DNA of 64,000 nucleotides, taken from Alteromonas sp047556435 (lineage in GTDB: Bacteria; Pseudomonadota; Gammaproteobacteria; Enterobacterales; Alteromonadaceae). Shown here one piece after another: positions 15,124 through 23,394 of this stretch. Within the stretch, counting starts at the first letter, position 1. Every line of letters starts with the position of its first letter. The notes under the pieces are model-generated. The model worked only from the letters and a program-made list of their open reading frames with translations. It was not told the DNA's origin and did not search any database. The position numbers were made by a program, and so were the translations under genes. The stretch is taken from NCBI RefSeq assembly GCF_047556435.1, contig NZ_CP180210.1, positions 558,001-622,000 on the forward strand. Reading direction: 5' to 3'.

Positions 15124-16125
15124 ATGACTGATTCACGATTCCCTGCCCGCCGGATGCGCCGGTTACGGGCACAGGATGCACTTCGCGATATGGTGCGCGA
15201 AAACCAGCTTACCGTAAAAGATCTTATTTACCCGGTGTTTGTTTTACCTGGCAGTGGCCAACGGGAGAGCGTGCCCTCTATGCCCGGTGTAGAGAGACTC
15301 TCTGTGGATGAGTTATTAAAAGACGCCGCTCATTGGGTCGGGTTGGGGATCCCTGCTTTAGCTTTGTTCCCGGTGACGCCAATGGATTTAAAAACAGAAT
15401 GTGCTAAAGAAGCTTATAATCCTGATGGGCTGGCGCAAACCGCCATGCGCGAAATTAAAAAAGCTTTCCCGCAGTTGTTATTGATGTCTGATGTGGCGCT
15501 GGACCCCTTCACATCCCACGGTCAGGACGGCCTGGTGAACGACGACGGTTACGTAATGAATGATGAAACCGTTGAGGTTCTGGTCAAGCAGGCGCTGTCA
15601 CATGCTGACGCGGGTGCCGATATTATCGCGCCGTCTGACATGATGGATGGTCGCATTGGCGCAATCCGCAATGCGCTTGAAGAGGCCGGACATATCAATA
15701 CCACAATCATGGCGTATTCTGCAAAATACGCGTCGAGCTACTATGGCCCGTTCCGTGACGCCGTTGGCTCTGCTGCCAATATCAAAGGCGGCAACAAGAA
15801 AACCTACCAGATGGATCCGGCAAACAGCGATGAAGCCATTCATGAAATCAGACTGGATCTGGAAGAGGGCGCTGACATGGTGATGGTGAAGCCGGGTATG
15901 CCGTATCTGGATATCGTCCGGCGTTGCAAACAAGAACTGGAAGTGCCGACTTTCGCTTATCAGGTGAGCGGTGAGTACGCAATGCATCAGGCGGCATTCG
16001 CTAACGGTTGGCTTAACGAAGATGAGGTAGTGTTGGAATCATTACTGGCATTCAAGCGCGCCGGTGCTGATGGCATCCTGACGTACTTTGCTCCGAAAGC
16101 GGCTGAGTTGCTGACAAAATCATAG
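15124..16125 (+). CDS. hemB: Delta-aminolevulinic acid dehydratase (porphobilinogen synthase)
   Basis: A 333-residue enzyme joining two 5-aminolevulinates into porphobilinogen in heme synthesis. Both Schiff-base lysines are visible: K201 in AYSAKYAS and K256 in MVKPGMPYLD. The metal segment reads DVALDPFTSHGQDG, with Asp/Ala in place of the three zinc cysteines of E. coli HemB. It therefore belongs to the Mg-dependent, Pseudomonas-like class. Start ATG is three bases after the GGDEF gene stop, so it is at the end of the tat-tatD operon or has its own promoter inside the upstream gene. Confidence 0.95.
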   Translation: MTDSRFPARRMRRLRAQDALRDMVRENQLTVKDLIYPVFVLPGSGQRESVPSMPGVERLSVDELLKDAAHWVGLGIPALALFPVTPMDLKTECAKEAYNPDGLAQTAMREIKKAFPQLLLMSDVALDPFTSHGQDGLVNDDGYVMNDETVEVLVKQALSHADAGADIIAPSDMMDGRIGAIRNALEEAGHINTTIMAYSAKYASSYYGPFRDAVGSAANIKGGNKKTYQMDPANSDEAIHEIRLDLEEGADMVMVKPGMPYLDIVRRCKQELEVPTFAYQVSGEYAMHQAAFANGWLNEDEVVLESLLAFKRAGADGILTYFAPKAAELLTKS

Positions 16126-16177
16126 GCTACGAAAAAGCTGCAAGCGCCACTGACAATATTATATCTTCGTGATTGGC

Positions 16178-16206
16178 AGGCCCGCTAGCATGGTGCTTGC
16201 GGGCCT
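16178..16206. terminator. Hairpin between convergent hemB and VOC genes
   Basis: Long dyad with AGGCCCGC paired to GCGGGCCT and an inner AGCA/TGCT stem around a TGG loop. It has no T tract, so it is a weak intrinsic terminator at best, but its place between convergent genes fits a shared 3' end. Confidence 0.5.
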
Positions 16207-16221
16207 CAAAGCAGCCAGAGG

Positions 16222-16722
16222 TTAGTAAGCGCCGTCGCTGTATGTCAGTTCATAACTGTGGCTGTAAATCTCCAGAATGTTGCCAAATGGGTCTTCCATA
16301 TAAATCATTCTGTAAGGCTTTTCTCCCGGATAGTAATACCTCGGCTTTGGCATTCGCTTCTTCCCACCAGCGGCAACGATTTTCTCAGCCAGCCCCTCTA
16401 CATCCGGATCCTGAACACAAAAATGGAAAATACCGGTTTTCCAGTATTCAAAGTTGTTGTCAGGGTTTTCCTGGTTTTCAAATTCAAAAATCTCAACACC
16501 AATGCGGTCTCCTGTCGATAGGTGTGCAATTTTAAATGTGTTCCAACCGGCTCCGAAAACATCTGTACACATTTCGCCAATTGCACTGTCATCTTCTTCA
16601 ATAACTGTGGGTTTCATAATGAGGTACCAACCCAGTACCTCGGTGTAGAATTTCACCGCTTTTTCAAGGTCGGGTACTGAAATTCCAATGTGTGAAAACG
16701 TACGTGGATACGGTGTGTTCAT
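16222..16722 (-). CDS. VOC-superfamily (glyoxalase/dioxygenase-like) protein
   Basis: A 166-residue single-domain vicinal-oxygen-chelate protein. It has the paired beta-alpha-beta modules, with FSHIGISVPDLEKAVKFYTEVLGW at the N-terminus and MIYMEDPFGNILEIYSHSYE at the C-terminus. Likely metal ligands are His near residue 10, His in FHFCVQDPD and the C-terminal Glu. Start ATG 16722 is chosen for its AGGAG site. It is divergent from a LysR regulator, which probably controls it. Substrate cannot be told; VOC members include lactoylglutathione lyases, ring-cleaving dioxygenases and antibiotic-binding proteins. Confidence 0.8.
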   Translation of the reverse strand: MNTPYPRTFSHIGISVPDLEKAVKFYTEVLGWYLIMKPTVIEEDDSAIGEMCTDVFGAGWNTFKIAHLSTGDRIGVEIFEFENQENPDNNFEYWKTGIFHFCVQDPDVEGLAEKIVAAGGKKRMPKPRYYYPGEKPYRMIYMEDPFGNILEIYSHSYELTYSDGAY

Positions 16723-16818
16723 TGATTTGCTCCTGTTTACTGAATACCGCAACAGGGTAATAAATCATCTGTTATAATGTGAAATTATCAATTTTAATAA
16801 CTGTGATGACAAAGTGTT

Positions 16819-17694
16819 ATGGTTAACCTCAACTGGTTACGTACGTTCTGCTGTGTGGTTGAAACCCGCAACTTTACCCGCGCCTCGGAACGTCTTTTCA
16901 TGACACAGTCGGGTGTCAGCCAGCATATTCGCAAACTGGAAGACGCCGTTAACATGACGCTAATTGATCGCAGCGATAATCAAATTACACTGACGCCAGC
17001 AGGTGAGCGAATGTTTCATGAGGCGCAGCCGATACTGGCTGCGATGGAACGGCTCAGCGATAGCGTTGCAGCGGAATCAGAATATGCAGGCACAGTGCGC
17101 ATTATGTCTCCGGGCAGTGCAGGGCTGGTGCTGCATGACAGACTACTCAGTTTGCAGCAACAGCATTCCGGACTCATAATAAATTTACGATTTGCGCCCA
17201 ACAGCGATATTGAGCATGCGATAACTGGGCGCGATACTGACATTGGGTTGATGACCCGCTTACCAGAAGACCCGCGATGTGCCTTTCGTCAAATTTCTCA
17301 AGAGGCGCTATTGTTAGTCACACCTGTAAACGCCAAAGTGGATGACATCAACAGCTTGAATGCGCTGGGCTTTATCGATCATCCGGATGGTGCACATCAT
17401 GCGAACTTGCTTCTCAGCTCGAACTTTACCGATTATCACCAACACAGCCAGCTAACCCGCAGCGGCTATTGCAATCAGATCAGCCTTATTCTGGAGCCGG
17501 TAAGTCGAGGGCTAGGGTATACTATTCTTCCGGAGAATGCCGTTTATGCATTCCAGTGGCAGGATAAAATCGAGGTGCAGCCGTTAACCTACCCTGTGTC
17601 TGAACCACTTTATCTGGTATGGAGACAACATCAATATCATGCCCGGGCCGTGGCTAACGTAATGGAAAAAATCGAGAATTGGCTGAGGCTATGA
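16819..17694 (+). CDS. LysR-family transcriptional regulator
   Basis: A 291-residue LysR protein with an N-terminal winged helix (about 3-62: FTRASERLFMTQSGVSQHIRKLED) and a periplasmic-binding-like effector domain (about 88-290). It is transcribed away from the VOC gene across a 96-base gap, the usual arrangement for a LysR regulator and its target. It runs tail-to-tail into gppA, where a 14-bp palindrome (CAAGTAGCTACTTG, 17703-17716) covers the gppA stop codon. The effector is unknown. Confidence 0.88.
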   Translation: MVNLNWLRTFCCVVETRNFTRASERLFMTQSGVSQHIRKLEDAVNMTLIDRSDNQITLTPAGERMFHEAQPILAAMERLSDSVAAESEYAGTVRIMSPGSAGLVLHDRLLSLQQQHSGLIINLRFAPNSDIEHAITGRDTDIGLMTRLPEDPRCAFRQISQEALLLVTPVNAKVDDINSLNALGFIDHPDGAHHANLLLSSNFTDYHQHSQLTRSGYCNQISLILEPVSRGLGYTILPENAVYAFQWQDKIEVQPLTYPVSEPLYLVWRQHQYHARAVANVMEKIENWLRL

Positions 17695-17709
17695 CGACGG
17701 GACAAGTAG

Positions 17710-19221
17710 CTACTTGCAGCTAAGCTCCCAACCCGCGCGGTGCTGTAGCCAGACTTCATTTGCCATTTCCGCGTTAATTAACGGGTGCGATTTAAGCCAT
17801 CCATCCGGAAACTCCAATGTCCAGTGAGAACCTGACACAGTTAACCTGACTTCCGGGATATGCTTGTTCTGGCGTCGTAAGCACAGTACAACGGCGATGC
17901 GCAGAATGCGTAGCAGGCCTTCTAGCATGGGTTTTACGTCGTCGTGGTAGTGAACAAACACGTCGCCTGCAAATTTCGTTCGATGGTGAGCTACCAGGTC
18001 ACGAATTGCCGCACGCTGTAGCCGTGTAAAACCCGGCAGGTCGATATGAGTGAGAATATATGTACCATGTTCATGGTACTTCTTATATTCAATATGCAGG
18101 CCGATTTCGTGCAGCGTGGCTGCAGCGCCAAGCACCGCCTCAGTATCCAGGTGGCAAATATTCTGTTGTGAACATAACTGATGGCATAAATTTACGGCCA
18201 GACCCCTTACGGCGTCGGCATGAGATTTATCGATATGATACCGGGCGATGGCCTGATTCAGTGTTTGTGCCCGGCGATCGTTTTCCTGAATATTATCCAG
18301 CATGCCGTATATCAGGCCTTCCCGCAGGGCACCGCCAGAGATATTCATCTCTTTGATGTTCAGCTTTTCAAATAAGCTAATGAGAATGGCCAAACCGCTC
18401 GGAAATATCGCTTTGCGGTTGTCTTCCAGCCCGATGATATTCAGTGCATCAATATTGCCACATTCAACACATTGCTTCTCCAGATTACTAAGATAATCCA
18501 GACGGATAGCATCGCTGATCCCCTGTGCTACCAGAATTTCTGTGATGGCCTGAGGGGTTCCCGATGCACCAAGGCAATTGTGCCAGTCGAAGCACAGGAA
18601 GGTATCGGCGACATCATCTAACAACGCATGCGCGGCGAGCTTTGCGGCATTAAAGTTTTCTAGTGTAATGATGCCGCCCGGGAAATACCTTTCCATAAAG
18701 GTTACGCAGCCCATATCCAGACTTTTCAGGTGGATGGGCTGCATGTCGTTACCAATGATGATTTCGGTACTGGCGCCGCCAATATCTATAACCAGCGTGT
18801 TGCCCTGATTGGCAGAAGTGTACGCCACGCCTAAGTAGATTTGCCTGGCTTCTTCCTCACCACTAATCACATCCAGCTTGTGCTTGAGGATTTCTTCCGC
18901 CCGTTTAATGAACACATGGGCGTTGGTTGCAAGACGCAGGGTAGCCGTGGCAACCACTTTGATATTAGAAGGAGGAATATCTTGAAGGCGTTCAGAGAAG
19001 GTTTGTAGGCATTGCCAGCCGCGTTCCATGCTGACTTCGTCCAGGGCCATGTCTTCATCAAGGCCAGCGGCAAGCCGAACTTTTTGTTTTACCTTGCCGA
19101 TGATTTGCACGCTGCCATTTACAACATGCACCACGACCATATGAAAACTGTTAGAGCCTAAGTCTACTGCGGCGTAGTACTCGCCGTAGGTCTGGGTGTC
19201 ATGTTGTAATTCTGGCTGCAT
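17710..19221 (-). CDS. gppA: Guanosine pentaphosphatase/exopolyphosphatase GppA
   Basis: A 503-residue Ppx/GppA phosphatase that converts pppGpp to ppGpp and can degrade polyphosphate. The ASKHA motifs are clear: AAVDLGSNSFHM, GEEEARQIYLGVA, VIDIGGASTE and SGGALREGLIYGM, with an HD-like C-terminal region (LHEIGLHIEYKKYHEHGTY). Similarity runs along the whole E. coli GppA, including the end PEVRLTV...GWLKSHPL. ATG 19221 gives a 7-base gap to rhlB and an N-terminus like the family; a start 48 bases earlier would overlap rhlB. The gene order gppA-rhlB/trxA-rho equals that of E. coli. Confidence 0.9.
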   Translation of the reverse strand: MQPELQHDTQTYGEYYAAVDLGSNSFHMVVVHVVNGSVQIIGKVKQKVRLAAGLDEDMALDEVSMERGWQCLQTFSERLQDIPPSNIKVVATATLRLATNAHVFIKRAEEILKHKLDVISGEEEARQIYLGVAYTSANQGNTLVIDIGGASTEIIIGNDMQPIHLKSLDMGCVTFMERYFPGGIITLENFNAAKLAAHALLDDVADTFLCFDWHNCLGASGTPQAITEILVAQGISDAIRLDYLSNLEKQCVECGNIDALNIIGLEDNRKAIFPSGLAILISLFEKLNIKEMNISGGALREGLIYGMLDNIQENDRRAQTLNQAIARYHIDKSHADAVRGLAVNLCHQLCSQQNICHLDTEAVLGAAATLHEIGLHIEYKKYHEHGTYILTHIDLPGFTRLQRAAIRDLVAHHRTKFAGDVFVHYHDDVKPMLEGLLRILRIAVVLCLRRQNKHIPEVRLTVSGSHWTLEFPDGWLKSHPLINAEMANEVWLQHRAGWELSCK

Positions 19222-19228
19222 AGACGTA

Positions 19229-20506
19229 CTAGCTGTTACGGTTATTGGGCTTGCCTCTGCCACGACCACGGCGTTGCGTGTTGCGATTGTTCGGTGTACG
19301 GCGACGACGCTGTCTTGGCGGTTTCACATCATCCAGTAATGCCGATTTATCATAATCGGTTACCGGAATAGGGTGTTGAATATATTTTTCGATGTCCGGC
19401 AGATTCAGTGCATACTTCTCGCAGGCAAAGCTGATGGCATGTCCGCTTTGTCCGGCACGGCCAGTCCGGCCAATGCGGTGAACGTAGTCTTCCGCGTCAT
19501 CCGGCAGGTCGAAGTTGAACACATGGGTAACCAAATCGATATGCAGTCCGCGGGCTGCAACGTCAGTGGCAACCAGCACATCCAGATTCCCTTTGGTGAA
19601 ATCTTCTAATATACCCAGACGTTTTTTCTGTGGTACATCACCGCTAAGCATACCTACACGGTGGCCATCCGCGGCCAGCCAGTCGGTAACGCGCTCGCAG
19701 CCCGACTTGGTATTAGCAAAAACAATGGCTTTATCTGGCCATTCTTCTTCCAGCAACGTCAGCAACAGTAACATTTTGTCGTCATCTGACGGATAGAACA
19801 GTTCTTCTTTTACGCGGCTGGCGGTTTTTTGCTGAGGTTCTACCTGCACATGGGTCGGATTGTTCATGTGCTCATAGGCCAGTTCCTGTACGCGGTAACT
19901 AAGCGTAGCAGAAAACAGCATACTCAGACGCTGCTCAGCAGGCGGCATACGGCGGAAAAGGTAACGAATATCTTTAATGAAGCCCAGGTCAAACATACGG
20001 TCGGCTTCATCTAACACAGCTACCTGAATGTTATTGAGCGTGAATACGTTCTGTTTGTAGTAGTCCAGGATGCGGCCTGTCGTACCGATAATAATATCCA
20101 CCCCTTGTTCGAGCACTTCCCGTTGACTTTGGTAGCCTTCGCCCCCATAAATCAACCCAAGCGATATGCCGGTGTGCTTACTAAGTAGCTCTGCGTCATT
20201 GTAAATCTGCACCGCAAGTTCGCGGGTAGGTGCCATAATAATGGCACGTGGTCCTTTCGATTTGCTGGTTTCGTCATTATCTGCTTTGCTAAGCAGGTAA
20301 TGAAATGTAGCAACCAGGAATGCGATGGTTTTGCCGGTCCCGGTTTGTGCCTGGCCCGCAATATCAAGGCCATCCAGCAACGGGGGCAGAGACAACGCCT
20401 GAATAGGTGTACAATGAGAGAAATTCGCCGCCTTCAGGGCATCAATGACCTTAGGGTTAATCGGCAAATCAGAAAAGTGAGTATCAGTTAAATGAGTTGT
20501 TTGCAT
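19229..20506 (-). CDS. rhlB: ATP-dependent RNA helicase RhlB
   Basis: A 425-residue DEAD-box helicase of the RNA degradosome. Motifs in order: Q motif region with FSHCTPIQALSLP, AQTGTGKT (Walker A), PTRELAVQI, TTGRILDYY, LDEADRMFDLGF (DEAD), FSATLS, and YVHRIGRTGRAG. The end is a short basic tail rich in Arg, Asn and Gly (RRRRTPNNRN...RGRGRGK), typical for RhlB and used for RNA contact. It shares a leftward unit with gppA and is divergent from trxA, as in E. coli. Confidence 0.94.
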   Translation of the reverse strand: MQTTHLTDTHFSDLPINPKVIDALKAANFSHCTPIQALSLPPLLDGLDIAGQAQTGTGKTIAFLVATFHYLLSKADNDETSKSKGPRAIIMAPTRELAVQIYNDAELLSKHTGISLGLIYGGEGYQSQREVLEQGVDIIIGTTGRILDYYKQNVFTLNNIQVAVLDEADRMFDLGFIKDIRYLFRRMPPAEQRLSMLFSATLSYRVQELAYEHMNNPTHVQVEPQQKTASRVKEELFYPSDDDKMLLLLTLLEEEWPDKAIVFANTKSGCERVTDWLAADGHRVGMLSGDVPQKKRLGILEDFTKGNLDVLVATDVAARGLHIDLVTHVFNFDLPDDAEDYVHRIGRTGRAGQSGHAISFACEKYALNLPDIEKYIQHPIPVTDYDKSALLDDVKPPRQRRRRTPNNRNTQRRGRGRGKPNNRNS

Positions 20507-20526
20507 AGCTTATAGCTTATCAGTGC

Positions 20527-20554
20527 TTGCATTAAAAAACAGTTTCTATATAAC
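20527..20554 (+). promoter_or_regulatory. Candidate sigma-70 promoter of trxA
   Basis: TTGCAT at 20527-20532 and TATAAC at 20549-20554 with a 16-base spacer, about 50 bases before the trxA start. Read by eye; other -10 registers in the same TATATAAC are possible. Confidence 0.5.
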
Positions 20555-20606
20555 ACTTATGGTAGAGCTGAGACAAATCAGCGACAGACCAATCATGGAG
20601 AAAAGA

Positions 20607-20933
20607 ATGAGCGACAAAATTATCCAGTTAACTGACGATAAGTTCGAAGCAGATGTTATCAATGCCGACGGTCCTGTGCTGGTTGACTTCTGGGCTGAGT
20701 GGTGCGGCCCATGTAAAATGATCGCACCAATTCTGGAAGAAATTGCGAGCGAATTCGATGGCAAGTTAACAGTTGGTAAGTTGAATGTCGATGAAAATAA
20801 CGAAACGCCGCCAAAATACGGTATTCGTGGCATTCCTACTCTGCTGCTTTTCAAAGGCGGTAATGTTGCAGCGACCAAAGTTGGCGCCTTATCGAAAACG
20901 CAACTAACAGAATTTCTGAACGAAAACCTGTAA
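20607..20933 (+). CDS. trxA: Thioredoxin 1
   Basis: A 108-residue thioredoxin, the exact size of E. coli TrxA, with the redox motif WCGPC at C33/C36, the buried Asp in LVDFWAE and the cis-Pro in RGIPTLLLF. It reduces cytoplasmic disulfides for ribonucleotide reductase and other partners. ATG 20607 is chosen for a GGAG site seven bases upstream and family length; a longer reading frame open upstream is not supported. It is monocistronic, ending at a strong terminator. Confidence 0.96.
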   Translation: MSDKIIQLTDDKFEADVINADGPVLVDFWAEWCGPCKMIAPILEEIASEFDGKLTVGKLNVDENNETPPKYGIRGIPTLLLFKGGNVAATKVGALSKTQLTEFLNENL

Positions 20934-20950
20934 GGTTTCGATTCAGAGGA

Positions 20951-20986
20951 AAAGCCCGGCAGCGGAAACGTTTGCCGGGCTTTTTT
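20951..20986 (+). terminator. Intrinsic terminator of trxA
   Basis: Stem GCCCGGCA / TGCCGGGC flanked by AAA and TTTTTT, 11-base loop. Classic Rho-independent form directly after trxA. Confidence 0.9.
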
Positions 20987-21717
20987 GTGCTTGCATCAAT
21001 TAACTGCAATTCTCATCCCGCATTCGCGCTCTATACTGCTTATTTCCCGCAAGCGACGTTTATGCGATTGCAGCAGTCAGGCCTGACTCACTTAACATGT
21101 CTGAGCTTAATGGCTGACCCGTTACCACATCTGGCGAATTGCAGCTATACTCCGGTTGTCATTTCGCGCCATTCCAACATGCGTATACCCATTAAGGACA
21201 TGGTGAGTCAAAAAGCGACGCGTATTATGTGGCGGGAGAGGTTGCCAGGGCTAATGAAAACGGTCACCGTAGGCAGATATGGAAGGATGCTTTGCGTTGC
21301 TTAGGCACACTGATGATAACACCTGCTTCGAATGTTTTGCTCACACTTACGATTACCGTACCCTGAGCACAGCCCGCCCGGCTTCAGAGGCCGTGGCAAT
21401 CAAATCAGAGGGTGGCTGCCAAAGGGCAATATGTTCTGCGCGCCGGGGGGCGGAATGTGCGATACTGGCAAGGTGTATTATCGCGTAGATATCTGATATT
21501 GCATTAACACGCCGCTTTATACGGTGTTGTTTAACTTTTTTTAACATCTTGGGTTAAAAGGCTGGACGTACTCGGGTTATGGTGCTAACGTTCTAAAAGC
21601 TCTCATCTGAGCAGCGTTCTGCTTAGCCCACATCCGGGCATAATTTAACTCTATTCTAAAGAAAACGTAGTGACCAAAAGTCCTGTAAGCGAAGTTCAAG
21701 CACAAAGACCCACCAGT
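20987..21717 (+). other. Long untranslated region between trxA and rho
   Basis: About 730 bases with no convincing gene; the small open frames lack ribosome sites and family-like composition. In E. coli the rho gene has a leader with attenuation and a leader peptide. This region probably holds the rho promoter and leader. A GTG at 21670 opens the rho frame early, but family length favours ATG 21718. Confidence 0.45.
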
Positions 21718-22983
21718 ATGAATTTAACTGAACTAAAGAACAAACCAATCAGCGAGCTGGTTGGCCTGGCCGAGGAAATGGGCCTGGAAAATATGGCGCG
21801 AGCCAGAAAACAAGACATCATTTTCTCTATCCTGAAAGCTCACGCAAAAAGCGGTGAAGATATTTTCGGCGACGGCGTCCTGGAAATTCTTCAGGATGGT
21901 TTTGGCTTCCTTCGTTCGGCGGATTCGTCTTACTTGGCAGGCCCGGATGATATCTACGTCTCACCCAGCCAGATTCGTCGATTCAATCTGCGCACCGGTG
22001 ATACGATAAGCGGCAAGATACGACCACCAAAAGACAGTGAACGTTATTTTGCCCTTCTGAAAATCCGCGAAGTCAACTTCGACAAACCAGAAAACTCCCG
22101 CACCAAAATCCTTTTCGAAAACCTTACCCCACTGCACGCAGAGTCACGTTTGCGTATGGAACGTGGGAATGGATCTTCTGAGGATATTACCGCACGGGTT
22201 CTGGATCTGGCGTCACCCATTGGCCGCGGACAACGTGGTTTGATAGTGGCACCGCCGAAGGCCGGTAAAACGCTGTTGCTGCAAAACATCGCGCAATCGA
22301 TCGCTGCCAACCACCCTGAATGTGAGTTGATGGTATTGCTGATTGACGAACGTCCGGAAGAGGTGACTGAAATGCACCGTCTGGTGCGTGGAGAAGTGGT
22401 AGCCTCAACCTTTGATGAGCCTGCCAGCCGCCACGTTCAGGTAGCCGAAATGGTTATCGAGAAGGCCAAGCGTCTGGTAGAGCACAAGAAAGATGTAGTG
22501 ATCCTACTGGATTCTATTACGCGTCTGGCACGTGCTTATAACACAGTCATTCCTTCATCAGGTAAGGTACTGACAGGTGGTGTAGACGCTAACGCCCTGC
22601 ACAAACCGAAGCGTTTTTTCGGTGCGGCGCGTAACGTGGAAGAAGGCGGCAGCCTGACCATCATCGCCACCGCGCTTATCGATACCGGCTCTAAAATGGA
22701 TGAAGTTATCTATGAAGAGTTTAAAGGTACCGGTAACATGGAGTTGCATCTGAACCGCAAGATTGCTGAGAAGCGTGTTTTCCCTGCGATTGACTTCAAC
22801 CGTTCCGGCACACGTCGTGAAGAGTTGCTGACATCTGAGGGTGAACTGCAGAAGATGTGGATCCTGCGCAAGATTGTGCATGAAATGTCAGAAATTGACG
22901 CCATGGAATTCCTGATCAACAAGTTGTCTATGACGAAAACTAACGACGAGTTTTTCGACGCGATGAAACGCCAGAAAAGCTGA
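21718..22983 (+). CDS. rho: Transcription termination factor Rho
   Basis: A 421-residue hexameric RNA helicase that ends transcription (E. coli Rho is 419). It has the N-terminal helical part (MNLTELKNKPISELV), the cold-shock-like RNA-binding domain with GFGFLR and YVSPSQIRRF, Walker A PPKAGKT, Walker B VILLDSITRLARAYN, the Q-loop and R-loop around SGKVLTGGVD, and the C-terminal FLINKLSMTKTNDEFF. ATG 21718 matches family starts; the in-frame GTG 48 bases upstream would add 16 residues. Confidence 0.97.
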   Translation: MNLTELKNKPISELVGLAEEMGLENMARARKQDIIFSILKAHAKSGEDIFGDGVLEILQDGFGFLRSADSSYLAGPDDIYVSPSQIRRFNLRTGDTISGKIRPPKDSERYFALLKIREVNFDKPENSRTKILFENLTPLHAESRLRMERGNGSSEDITARVLDLASPIGRGQRGLIVAPPKAGKTLLLQNIAQSIAANHPECELMVLLIDERPEEVTEMHRLVRGEVVASTFDEPASRHVQVAEMVIEKAKRLVEHKKDVVILLDSITRLARAYNTVIPSSGKVLTGGVDANALHKPKRFFGAARNVEEGGSLTIIATALIDTGSKMDEVIYEEFKGTGNMELHLNRKIAEKRVFPAIDFNRSGTRREELLTSEGELQKMWILRKIVHEMSEIDAMEFLINKLSMTKTNDEFFDAMKRQKS

Positions 22984-23006
22984 TCAACGTGTTTCTAAGA
23001 CACCTA

Positions 23007-23034
23007 AAACGCGCCCAAGCCGGCGCGTTTTTTT
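23007..23034 (+). terminator. Intrinsic terminator of rho
   Basis: Stem AAACGCGCC / GGCGCGTTT with a six-base loop, followed by four more T residues. It lies 23 bases after the rho stop. Confidence 0.88.
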
Positions 23035-23394
23035 ATGTCTGAAAGCTGGATACAGAGGGTAACCGCCAGCTTTTTTACAAACCTGTATCCCTTCGATGCA
23101 GCAACGCGCAGGCAGAAACGAGCCACGTCCCTGTTAAAGCTGCTCATGCTATCTTCCAGATACACGCAGACGACCTCACCTGTAACTGCAACACCCCACT
23201 AATTTCCGGGGCCATGCTGTTTTAAGTTCAAACTTCTGTCTAATTCTCAGCGATACCCTTTTGTTTTACTGTATGAGCAGGTGTTTATGCGAACAACATC
23301 TTGCAGGACCGAATAACCGTAATTCAGTTTTGGACTGGTTGCTAGTATGCTGGGGTGTTGACCACTACCAAAAATGACAAGAAAGGATGTAACT
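23035..23394 (+). other. Intergenic region before the M20 amidohydrolase
   Basis: About 360 bases without a gene. Near its right end is an extended -10-like element (TGCTAGTAT, 23340-23348), a possible promoter for the amidohydrolase. Nothing else stands out. Confidence 0.35.

Noticed and set aside
20972..21304. A 110-codon open frame between trxA and rho
   Set aside because: It begins inside the trxA terminator, has no ribosome site, and its composition does not look like a real protein.
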